Assembly (NCBI RefSeq): GCF_030272615.1
Contig: NC_081406.1
Location: 241,741,718-241,805,717 of the forward strand
Source: Cryptomeria japonica
Taxonomy: Eukaryota > Streptophyta > Pinopsida > Cupressales > Cupressaceae
Length of the DNA: 64,000 nt
Direction: 5' to 3'
This document shows, one piece after another, positions 23,560 to 34,314 of the stretch. Within the stretch, counting starts at the first letter, position 1, and each line of letters begins with the position of its first letter. The notes beneath the pieces are model-generated. The model saw only the letters and a list, made by a program, of their open reading frames with translations, had not been told where the DNA came from and did no database searches. A program made the position numbers and the translations under genes.

Positions 23560-26500
23560 TGTAATGCCCCGCCAGGAAACCCCGAAGGGATAAGCCAAAA
23601 TTACAAGAATAGAGTGCAATTTTTTTTTTTTTAAAGTTACAACACATAAGATGCAACAAGATATCGAAGATTCAGATTACATAGCGGAAGACATCAACTA
23701 GCACCTAAAGAGTTTCCCAACGAGATTACTTAAATTTCACAATTCATTTTACTCACACAATTAATCCAATAAGCTAATTATCTTAACAACGAGATAGTTC
23801 ATAATCAGGATAATTTTCTTTCAAGAGATGGAAATATAAATCACAAGCAAGGATTCGTCCATTAAGATCCATTCATAATTTTTCATTCAAGCTTTTCATT
23901 TAAAATTACAAACCATACATCTAACATTCTAATACACTAGGATTTCATCATAACATAAGAGATCTTTCCAAGCATATTTAAATTCCTTAACAACAACTGA
24001 GTATAATACATTACTCTAAGATACATTCTTTCATATTCCAACTTATTGCATTTCAAAAGACGATTGCATACTAGCATCTACGATAAATCTCATCTAAACC
24101 ACTTACGCATTCGATCAACATGGCATTCAAGGAAGAACGGAATATAAGCATTTATAGTTAATTCCAATTATCCACTTAACCATTCTAACATAAGTTAATC
24201 ATACATGATAAAGCTGAATAAAGGAAACATAAGAGAATACATCACATAACACCATAATGATCTCGGAGTTCACCCCTAAAGGGCTACATCTCCGGGTCTG
24301 CGCAACTGCAAGACCCCTCTGATAATTAATAAAGTTAAGAGTACAAGAGGTTACACTATACAATCTAGCCATCAAGGCGATACATAAACAATATACGGAC
24401 GACCGCATCGGTCAATTAATACATAACGATCCCTGAAAAGAACAGGATCCAGCTGAACATAATCAAAGCTAATACAAAGGTCCAGAAGAGCATCCATAAA
24501 ACTAAGCCATCACCACCCAAGGTCTAACATGAAACCGACACTCACAAGGGCAGAGACAAAAGGACGACCCACAAAGGTACTCCTAACAGGACAACACGAC
24601 AACACACTAGCGAACGTAGGGACAAGTGTCATCACACAACCTGGTATGGATACCATGGCAAGTCTTCATAGGTCCCGGCCCCATACACTGGGTCACCCTG
24701 GCAACCTAATCCGAGCTTCCGGCCCATCCAAGCCTCATGTGGACCCACTCATCCTCTCGTGATGACAAGGATGGTAGTTTGCCATTTCAGGCCTTCCCAC
24801 AGCATGTCGAGTCTATGATAGCACTCATCCCATGTGTGAGGCACATTATCTTATTTAGAGATTACATTCTAATCTACTGCTAGGTTATCACTTATTAGAC
24901 TCACTTTCGACGGGTTACCCAGCAGCCACTTTGGGCGCGGCCCCCAATCGAAAGCCACTTTCCCATACGACACTAGACTATACTCGGACGAACTCAAAAC
25001 CAAGGAATACATATGGTCAGACGAACGGAGTTCAAGAAGAGAGACACAATCATCAGGTCAAACACGACTCAAGGGTAATCACTTACTGACGGTACTCTAA
25101 CTAGAGACCTGACAACTAAGGTTAACCATGAATCATTATTCGACTCACACAAAGAGGATATGACCAAATACGACACTACCACAATACAACAGTCAACTCG
25201 GAATAGAGGACTGAAACAGGTACCCCAAGTCAATCTATACGACAGGGTCCTACTAAACAAAGCAAAACATGCCATTTCATAATTAAAGGCGAATACAGAA
25301 ATTACACTCGCAAGGCAATAATCAGAAAAGACAATATTTCCTCAAATTGATTTAATCATTACAAGTCGATCGAGTTTTCTACAAGATCTAAATCAGCTTA
25401 CAGTTATCTACCTCAACTAGAGATAAGTTGTTCTTGGTTTTCTAACTCCTAAGGTTCAAAGCATCGAACAGGCAAATTAAGCCATAATGAGTTTTTAACC
25501 AAATCATATTAATAAAATCCAGACAACCATTAATCAACTAAAATAAGATATTTAATCTCCAATCAAAACGTCATTGACAAACTGGTCTAAAATCAATCTC
25601 TACAGATTCATAATTTTCAATCCCAGATGTACCATACGGATCACGGAAATATAAATATAAAGGAAATTCAATTGAAGATACTCATTTCCAAATGCACATG
25701 ATATAAACTTATTAATCCAAGATTGGGCCAAAGTATAGCCAATTAATATTCGATGACGAAATTATCAATATTAGAACTTAATTAGACAAGTGCATAAGCC
25801 ACAAAATGGAAATTGAATAATAATTAACTTATAGATTCCATTATAAAATTAATTAATACCCAAATCAACATTTAACAAGCTATTGCCTTCTTAATCATGA
25901 TTAAGAACAATTAGAACTTAACATTAAAATAACTTTCATTAACATGCTATTAAAATCATATGCATTTTTTTTTTAATACAAAAAAAAAATACATTAAAAA
26001 AAAGATATTATAATCTACGTTAAAAACACAAAAAAACGCATTTAAAAAAAAAAAGGGGAGGCGAGCTGGGCGGGCTGTGCCCTAACCCTAGCCGTCGTCC
26101 AACACCCATCCGCAGGGGATACCCTTACGGGCGGCGCCTCTGCGGTGCCCGCAGGTCCGCGGCGCCCTGCGGCCACCGCGATGTGCCGCGGCATGGTCTT
26201 AAACACCAACGTGGGGGGGGAATAAATAGAGAACACGCGGGGGACGAGGGGGCGAGGGGAGGAGAGGGGAGGAGGAGCGGGTGGAGCTCCGCTCCCCGCC
26301 CTCCAACCCCAACCAACCAAGGGTTTAAAATAAAACAACACCCAGCTCGGTTTTAACAAAATTTACACAGCGCTAAAAAAAAATATAAAACACAGTTCGA
26401 AATTAATGTATTTTCTTTATTTTTTTTTGAAACACAGCGCTATGATAAAAAACACAGTCGAACTTCCAAAACGAAAACGCCCAAGAGGGTTTGCTGAAGT

Positions 26501-27789
26501 TTTCGATTTAAGAAGAGTTCAGATAAAATAAGGAACTATGTTTTGGTATCCATTTCTTGGGTGATTTCATTCTCTCCAAACACAAGGGTTTCAAACGCCC
26601 AAAAAGGATAGAGGAATAACACACCTCAAAAACACTTCCAGCCAAGCTAGTTAATCTACTAAATCAGTCAAAGCATGGCATTCAATGGAGAATCCAAAGC
26701 CAAGATAGCATGAAACATTAAAACCCCCATTTCCATTTTAAACAAAACTAAAATCGAGAGTTGGATCCTACCTTAACACGCAATCCTAGAGTAGCTGAAG
26801 GAGAGCCCCAATCCTGCCAGGTCCAGAATCATTCCTTCCCAAAAACCCCCAAATTCAACTCCAAAATTTTCTTTCAACCAAAATTCCTCCAAAAATGTCC
26901 CTCTTTCCATTTTTCCCCAAATTTGGGTTATATGGAAGAGTTGACCCAAAATTTCTATTTTTGGAATTTAAAATTTTTATTTCAAAATAACTCTCAAAAA
27001 TTAATTCTTTTCAACTAGCAACAAATTAACTTGCTTTATCAAATCCAAAATCAATTTTCTCCTATAATTAAATTTAACCTTTCCAATATAATAATCCAAC
27101 AGAATACAATTAACTCTATGGCGATAAAATACAAGACTTTCTTTTTTCAACAGCAGATATAAAATGCATTTAATATACAAAATCAGTCATTAAATCGAAT
27201 TCACTCCCAATATAAAATGAGTAATCCAAAATCACGAAAATCGCATAACGAAATATCCGATTAATTTTGTCCATAAATCTCTAATGCACAAATACATATT
27301 TAATCAAGAAATTACTAAGGACTAATTAATCAATTTATCCAAACACACCAAGCACGCAAATCGAGAAGGTCAACCAAACAGACGACTCGCAAACCCAAAC
27401 AAGAAGGGAATACCGACGACGACTGGCGATGCTCACTTGAGCACGACTAAGGTAGACTAGGGTCTTACGACCACCTATCCAACTCTAAGGATAAAAGAGG
27501 TACACTCAAACCTGCACATCCAGGTGAAGACGAACCTCGCACTCATGCGGCGTTGTACCTGAAATCTCCTGCAACCAAGAGTCATACATGCATACATATA
27601 TAAACTTTAATGAAAGCGTTAGTTCGATACTAATATCACGAAATAGGAACACCGAAAACTTGCATACAACTAGTGTGAAACCACGTCAATAGCTATGCGT
27701 TAAATCAACATCTGACTTTAACATGATATTAAGATAAATTAATCAAAATTAAACCAAGATTAGAGATTGATTAGGGCAGGGGTACTACA
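23560..27789 (-). repeat. 5' LTR of the large non-autonomous element
   Basis: This 4230-bp copy is the partner of 15656-19875. It begins in element sense with TGTAGTACCCCTGCC at 27789 and ends GGCGGGGCATTACA at 23560. It carries the GC-rich island at about 26050-26330. Target duplication ACTTT follows at 27790-27794. Confidence 0.92.
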
Positions 27790-28215
27790 ACTTTAATTCC
27801 TTCAAATTATTTTTGTTCGTCGTCAAATGGTACAGGCTACGAATGAAGAAAAATGATCCTGATAGAACTGTTATTGAACATGATAATGGTTAATACAAGG
27901 TCGTTTGACACAGTTGGGCATGAGCCCTATGTTCTTCCAAGTCAATGTGAGCAGGTATTTTACTCAGAGGTTCCACATAAACCGGGTTTGTCATTTTTTG
28001 TTAGACATGATCCAAGAGGAAGGTCAATAAAGTATAATGTGATGGAAGAAGAAGAAATTGAAGAAGTAAAAGATGATGTAGATGATGATCGCAATCGACA
28101 GTTACTTGATGATGATGATGATGAAGAAGAAGCTGATGATGATGATGATGATGGTGATGGTGGTGGTGGTGGTGGTGGTGGTGGTGATGAGGATGAGGAT
28201 GATGATGACGAATGA
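27790..28215 (+). pseudogene. CACTA transposase gene, 3' part (end of DUF4216-like domain, acidic tail)
   Basis: After the second ACTTT the frame continues the domain cut at 15655: NSFKLFLFVVKWYRL and, after a one-base frameshift near 27889, VNTRSFDTVGHEPYVLPSQC and EQVFYSEVPHKPGLSFFV. This matches the expected course of DUF4216, where a ...LF.CKW... segment is followed by VN...DPFVLASQ-type wording and QVFY. The tail is Asp/Glu-rich and then Gly-rich, encoded by GAT/GGT repeats, and ends at a TGA (28213-28215). Confidence 0.85.
28105..28212 (+). repeat. GAT/GGT trinucleotide microsatellite in coding tail
   Basis: Runs of GAT, GAA and GGT (about nine consecutive GGT) encode the acidic and glycine tail of the transposase. 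The antisense His-rich frame is an artefact of this repeat. Confidence 0.85.
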
Positions 28216-29228
28216 AGGAGAAGATCAATGACATGAATGAAATGTATGGGGTATGCGATTAGTATATTATCTATTTAATATTGATTTCTTGATAGAAATT
28301 TATTTCACTTATATGGTTACATAATTAGTTCGTTATCTTTTGTAATTATAATGCCATTACATAATTAATTCACGATGCACCTTTTAATGTTTTTAATTAA
28401 TGTTCGACCTCTAGCAAGTCCTTATAGTAGAACTATGCCATCCCGAGGAGATGGAGATAGGGAGAGTGACTATTTATGTGATATTTTTTTAACTTTGTGT
28501 TTATTTATAGAATTTGGACTGTTTATTAGCTATATGATAGATATTGATTTAAAATACATATGTGATGGATTACATGTTTATGATGATACATGTGACTTTT
28601 AAACTTTGTGTTTATTTATTGAATGTGGATTGTTTATTTACCTATGTGATGGACGGTGATTTATGATACATATGTGATATATTACATGTTTATGATGACA
28701 CATATGTGATATTTATGATGCTTAATTACATATATGATGATACATATGTGATGCTTATGATGCTTATGATACATATGTATTTATTGTTTATCAACTTACA
28801 AATGTAATGCTTAAGATGCTCAATTGATGGTGTTGATTTCATGTATATATTTTGTGTGATGTTATCACCATTGGTACAAACAGGTAATTGACTACAAACA
28901 TCGTCAACCCTTTAGTTGAGGATCCTACATAGTCTACATAAAGTAAAGGTAAGGAATTAAAAAATTTACAATTATTTTGAAGACAACATTTTTTTTTTAA
29001 TACTCTTCTTTTCTACAAAGTTCATGTTGTGCGCTATGTAATTTTTAGTATACGTATCATGTAATTTTTAGCTAACATAAGATAATTGAATTACATGTGC
29101 AAGAACCTGAACCCCTTTGATGAGGATCTTGCACAGTCTCATGGATCGACAGGTATAAGTTACTACACCCTATATAAATAGTTTATTTTTAAAAAATTAC
29201 TAGGTAAACAAACTTCCTCAGTTCATCA
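28216..29228. other. AT-rich spacer between the two CACTA genes
   Basis: The stretch contains repeated words GATACATATGTGAT and TATGATG (about 28560-28800) and no sustained open frame. Short segments near 28890 and 29105 each read ...CCTTTGATGAGGATC or similar followed by a GTA(A/T) donor-like site and may be small exons of the next gene (compare TTAGTTGAGGATCC at 28914 and TTTGATGAGGATC at 29118). Confidence 0.4.
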
Positions 29229-30139
29229 AACCTCAACATTAGCAGAAAATTTAATACAGTTATCAACACTTGAGGCCCCAATTGGACTTATTCAATTTTT
29301 AATCTCAAAGTCAACCTCAAGACTGACTTCTTCATCAATGTTGCCCTCATTTACAAAATATCTCTCATTACCAACTCTCTCATTTGATGGAGTGCAGGTA
29401 CCACCAAATAGGTATTTGTTAGATGTGTCTTCCTCGAGTGAGGGAAATGTAGGAATAGTCGACGAAAGTGAGACATGTAGTAGGTCTAAAATAGGGAGAG
29501 CAACTAGAGGTCAAAAGATTAGAATAAAATTCAATAAACGCATGGAATTTTTCTTTGCTCAAGGGGGGTCATCTTCTTATGATGATGAGACGAAAGATGA
29601 CATCAAGGTACCGTTGAGGTAAAAACATCTAGAGAAACAATGGGTATGCAAGTAACTTCCTCCAATAAACATTGATTTTTGCGTTAACGAGAGGATATAT
29701 CGCATAGCACCTTCGTCGTTACATGGTTTGGGCCTATTTTACATGGACGGCATAAAGGTCTGTTACAACAAAGTTGCTGAATTGATGGAGTATGCCAGAC
29801 CTTGTTACAATTACAAAAGTTGGATGCAGATTGTTCGATATAAAAAAAGTATGCATAGGTATGCACTGTCAACAAATTATATACAACAGAAAGATAATGA
29901 TCAAAATAAACGAGTGGTTGTATACATTGATGAAAGGCCAAAAGAATCAGGGAATATTGTAGGTTTTATAAATATTATGCGACCTGGGTCAACTAATAAG
30001 CAACCCAATTGAATATTTGAGGCACGCGAGGGAAATCATGTATTCGTATGTGCGATAAAATCAATAATTGCAGGGAAAGATCTGCTAATCGATTACAATT
30101 TGAATCCTATAGATACAAACAAAGTTACTATCATGGGGG
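29229..30139 (+). pseudogene. Second CACTA gene, SET-domain-like segment
   Basis: A Ser/Thr-rich lead (29229-29622) is followed, in a frame running about 29659-30139, by SET-like motifs: SSLHGLGLFYMDGIKV (G-x-G-L-F entry), a middle with KSWMQIVRYKKSMHRYALS, then VYIDERPKESGNIVGFINIM, PN-stop-IFEAREGN, and AGKDLLIDYNLN. SET histone-lysine methyltransferase domains show G-x-G, GNxxRFINHSCxPN and E-L-x-x-DY in this order. Here Arg is Gly, NHS is NIM, and a TGA (30010-30012) stands at the Cys after PN. A GTACGT donor follows at 30140. Enzyme activity is unlikely for this copy. The SET call rests on motif order, not on a search. Confidence 0.7.
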
Positions 30140-30271
30140 TGGTACGTACCATATCGCATTTAAATTAACTAGCCTCTAATTAATGACTTCAATATATCAT
30201 TTTTATTATTAAGTTTTTTTGCTAAGTCTATTGGTTTCATTTCGCTAACATTTTTTTATATTTTTTATTTG

Positions 30272-30690
30272 TCACGGAGTGACATGGATGCATCACATAG
30301 CACAGACAGGGATTTAGGTTGCGGCACTTATACCAAGCAAGTAAACCTCATTGTAATTGTACAAATTAGATATAAGCAAACTGTTACATTATTATGTTCT
30401 TTTCTTGAGTGTTTTGGAGTAATTTTGATAGTGTTAATAATATTCTTGTCACGAACGGATGTTTGGGGAATGGGAAAGGGACCTGTAGTACATCAACACC
30501 TCTATAAGGATGTGGACCCAACAGTAATATGTGATGATGACATCACATCAACCACAAACCCTATAGAAATGATGAAAAAGTCTGTTACAAAAATTAATAG
30601 TGAGATTCTTGCTTTGGCATCCATGAGCCATCAGGCCGATGAAATAAAAGAGAGTGTGCAACATTTTATGCGAACATCACAAAACTTGCA
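30272..30690 (+). pseudogene. Middle exons of the second CACTA gene
   Basis: Two protein-like pieces lie in line with the SET segment. One is MDASHSTDRDLGCGTYTKQ (about 30281-30337) ending at a GTAAAC donor. The other reads TDVWGMGKGPVVHQHLYKD through KSVTKINSEILALASMSHQ to about 30690, ending CAA^GTAAGC. The second piece is helical and acidic and could be a coiled-coil linker. No domain is recognised. Confidence 0.45.
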
Positions 30691-31218
30691 AGTAAGCAGT
30701 AATGAAAGCTTTAATTATAACAAAAGTTCAATAATGGTTTATATTTTATTCTTTTTTATGTCATTAATTAGAATATGTATGTGTTGTTTTTATAGGATTG
30801 TATGCGTCCTCATCAACCTGATGGCCATGATTAGGGTATTGCAGGTAGTTCAAGTGATGATGATTTTCTTGGCTTATCACTTGCTTGGCTTATCACATTG
30901 AGTACCCAAAACACATCATACTTGATATTGTCAATGTTCATAATAAAGGTTCATCTGTGTTTACAATTCTTGCAGTTTTCATATATTTAATGTATTATTC
31001 TTTAGGTGTTGTCAATGTTCTTGTGCAAATACCGCCTCCTCAGAGGTTAGCCCACCATACATAAAAGGTGGAACATCATATGTGAACTAACTCTAATCCA
31101 CTATTTTGATTTCATAACATTGCTAGAATAGTTTTCCTTTGATCCATTTCTTGAACTTTAAAAAAGGTAGCTTCAGTTCATTTCTGAAGATCTAACAGTT
31201 TTGTTTTTGCTTTAAAAG

Positions 31219-31912
31219 GTGGAATGACCAAGAATAAAGGTTAAAAGATGAATTGACAAACCATATGGTTGAGTTGTTTGGAAATGACACATTCGACAAA
31301 ACCAAGCTCCTTGAAAAAGCTGGCACATATCTAAAGTATGTGACAGACGAATACAGGACCCATTCAGAGAATAACGTAAAGTATAAGCGTCCTCCCATGA
31401 TTTCAGAGAGGGAGTGGAAGGACCTAATTTTGGATGCCAAGGAGAGAATTGAAAGGAAAAAAGTAAATACACCAGCAGATGCCAAAAGAAGATATGAGAT
31501 ACTATTAAGAATGTAATTATGTACTAATTAATTACTCTTTATATTTATATAATCTAACATATTTCAAAATTTTCATAGACTAAGTGGCACATCAAAGGAA
31601 ACCAAGGCAAGACAAGAAAAGCATGGGAAACACAAACTTGGCTTTGTTGGTTATATGAAACTTGTCGCACAAATTGTAAGTATCAGTAAATGAAATATCG
31701 CAACAAAATATTTAAAAATTGCAAACGATTTTTTTATCAAACAATGCAAGCAAAATTCACGATACCAAGCAAAAATGGAGGGCTCTGAATTCAATAGAGC
31801 ACCCACAGAAGATGACAAGAGAATTTCCTACCAACAAAGCTATATAGCCATCGTTGAATGGCTACAAGAATTGAGTGGGCAAACACATGATTCTGGTGCA
31901 TCCGTCACACAG
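31219..31912 (+). pseudogene. Second CACTA gene, Transposase_24-like segment
   Basis: The frame reads KDELTNHMVELFGND, KLLEKAGTYLKYVTDEYRTH, RPPMISEREWKDLILDAKER (about 31236-31515). After an intron, RLSGTSKETKARQEKHGKHK (31577-31676, donor GTAAGT) and a third piece at 31775-31912 (donor GTAAAT). A Trp-centred 'EWxxL' motif, then KxxR/K-rich helices with 'AR..K..H..G' wording, is the pattern of the plant En/Spm Transposase_24 (Ptta) family. Whether it is fused to the SET segment in one transcript is inference from co-orientation and splice phases. Confidence 0.5.
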
Positions 31913-32050
31913 GTAAATAAGCTAAATGAAAATTGTTTCAAATTGAATATTTTACCAATAATCTAATTGATGTTGAGTTCCAACATAAAGTGACTATATC
32001 TATTTTAAATAAGCAAGCAATGATAACAATGTGCATGACATTGGAATGCA

Positions 32051-32704
32051 GCCTGCTGATCGTGAAACACGACCTACACATGAAGGTCTGAATGTGCATC
32101 CTAGTAGTGGAGGTATTCATTTGCTATTCAAATTTATTTATGTAATTATTAATACAATTGAACATCTTAAATTGTAATTAGTGTAGTAATTAATGTAACA
32201 TTTTTTGTTAATATTTTAGAGCATTTAGTCGGTGATGACCAAGTGGAGCATGATCCGGGTACACAACATCAGGAACATGACGTTCCCCAATTAGGTAAAG
32301 AGGACCATTGTTATTCCTTTAAACAAATTTAATTTCAATTGGTGTTCAGCATTAATATAACCTTTAGTATTTCAACTCCAGAGGATCTAGAGGGTTTTCA
32401 GCATGTTGAGGTTCAGGCTAGACAAAATGATGTTGCCCCATTAGGTAAAGAGCGCCACGATTATGTTCTTTAAATTAATGAAATACTTGTAACAATAATA
32501 AATAAAAAATCAAATTTAACCCATTTCTTTGTTATTGCAGAGGATCCCCCTTCGCTTCAGTGTCCTCGTCCTCAGTATAGGACTAGGAATACATTGAGAT
32601 CACGAGCAGAGGGAAGAACAACTGAAGAGGGGGGAAATGATGAAGAACACGACGCTCAACTTATTATTTACATATCTTCAAAGAAAAAAGAAAAAAAGAA
32701 ATGA
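32051..32704 (+). pseudogene. Second CACTA gene, short terminal exons
   Basis: Four small exons are bounded by AG...GT: 32051-32112, 32220-32295, about 32382-32443 and 32541-32704. The later junctions split a GAG codon after its first base (phase 1), and the exons end DVPQL(E) and DVAPL(E) before nearly the same donor context, TTAG^GTAAAGAG. The last exon reads EDPPSLQCPRPQYRTRNTLR, then an acidic and Lys-rich tail to TGA at 32702-32704. The agreement of phase across exons is good evidence for a real gene. Confidence 0.6.
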
Positions 32705-34314
32705 TTGTAATCTACCTTATTTGATAATGACTGATTTTTATATGTTAATGAATGTAATTATGTGCTAATGAATGGTTATGAATGATATGTGTTAATTAAT
32801 ATTGATGAATGTTGCATGTTAATTAATGTTAATCAATGTTATGTGTTAATGAACGTTATGTGATGTTAATGAAAGAATGTTATATTTTATTATTGGTAAA
32901 AGTATGAATGAATGTTAGATGTTAACGAGGAATTTAGAGTGACGTTAAGGGGGGGGAGGGGCCAAATGAGCTTCCACCTTCATGTGGTTGGCCCTGTTAA
33001 GTAGAGAATATTAAACTATTCTCAAAACCAATCGAAGCTCAATAAGATAACACACTTTTCAATATTTCATTATATTGCACAGTTAATCTTATTGAATGGT
33101 GTATATTGAATCTTAATTGCAGGGTCGAACAGAGCCAACACAAACAACAACACCACAAGTTGTTGGGTATAATGAACTCCCATATTGTCTTGTATGTACA
33201 ATAATAGTATGAGTTGCTTCTAGTGTTGGTATCCATGGCGGGATTGCAAAAGTTATGAATATGCCTCATCCTTGTAAGTTTTTTTATTAGTTGACATTTC
33301 TTTAGCATTTTTAAATTTTCCTTATCATTTTAAGTCTAACCACTTTTATATCGAATTTATTGTTCTAGTTTTTTACTATCTGCCAAATATTATCGATACA
33401 AGGACTTGCATTGCATCCATTTTTTCAATTAGGTATTATAAAGGGTGGGTTTTATTTGTAAATGTCTCTTTGAGTTCATCAAAATTTTATAACCATTACC
33501 TCACATCTCATTATTGTTGCAACAGGAATTATGGCCATCATAGGCTACGATTTCAACCTCTCAGTACCATAGAATCTCTTTGTTCTTATAATTGTAGCGG
33601 ACTGTCAGGTACATTCCCTCTTTTGCATTCCATATTGTAGCGGTCAATGCACATGACCAAATTTCCTTTGACATCTAGAGAATAGTATTATCTTTTAAGT
33701 AATAGGGGGAGGAACCAACTATTCAAATTGGTACCATGTGATATAATATTAATACTGCTTCTATCTTTCTTTTTTGCTTCATGGTTTAAACTATTCATTT
33801 GTTCTTTTTTGCTTCATGTTTTGAACTATTCATTCAAGAACTTATTGGCTTTTTCTTTAGTTCTATATACTTTTTTTATGCATCTTGGATTTGCAAGTGC
33901 ATCATAACTCACATCCTCTAACGGATTTCGCTACTACTTGCATCCTTGAAAGTGAATGCAACTTTGCAAATGAATCACTATTTTTCTGCCACCAAAATAG
34001 TATAACACACAACCTTTTTGCATAGAGATCTAGAGTAGAAATCATCAATTAGAAACGGTTATAACAAAGAACTGATTTTCACAATGAAAGAATCCATAAC
34101 AACATTTGCAAATAAAGGAAGTAGATTTGTATTAATCTAAAAATAATGTATTGTTCTTCAGTACAGAAAGAAAAATTGTTCTTCGCTTTTTAATCTATTT
34201 TCTCCTACCAAATAACTCCCCTATCAAATGATTACATCGAATATTATATAACATATCAAAAGGTCATGCCTTTTGATCCAAGTCTTTTGAAAACAAAAGA
34301 GAACTAACAACTAA
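32705..34314. other. Spacer downstream of the second CACTA gene
   Basis: TTAATGAATG-type repeats (32740-32930), a G-rich run (32950-32958) and AT-rich sequence. A short plus-strand frame near 33121-33210 (GRTEPTQTTTPQVVGYNELP) looks protein-like and may be an exon fragment, but nothing extends it. No other feature is supported. Confidence 0.35.

Larger units (their letters stand above)
15656..27789 (-). mobile_element. Non-autonomous LTR retrotransposon with 4.2-kb LTRs (LARD-like), 12.1 kb
   Basis: Two long direct repeats (15656-19875 and 23560-27789) flank a 3.7-kb interior. In plus-strand reading each begins TGTAATGCCCCGCC and ends GGGGTACTACA. The element is bounded by a perfect 5-bp duplication ACTTT (15651-15655, 27790-27794). 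The primer site and polypurine tract show that it reads on the minus strand. I find no gag, protease, RT or integrase, so it must rely on another element's proteins. This structure is that of a large retrotransposon derivative. The LTRs are near-identical, suggesting a young insertion relative to its decayed host. Confidence 0.93.

Noticed and set aside
28001-28234. Histidine-rich minus-strand frame
   Set aside because: It is the antisense of the GAT/GGT repeat that encodes the acidic transposase tail.
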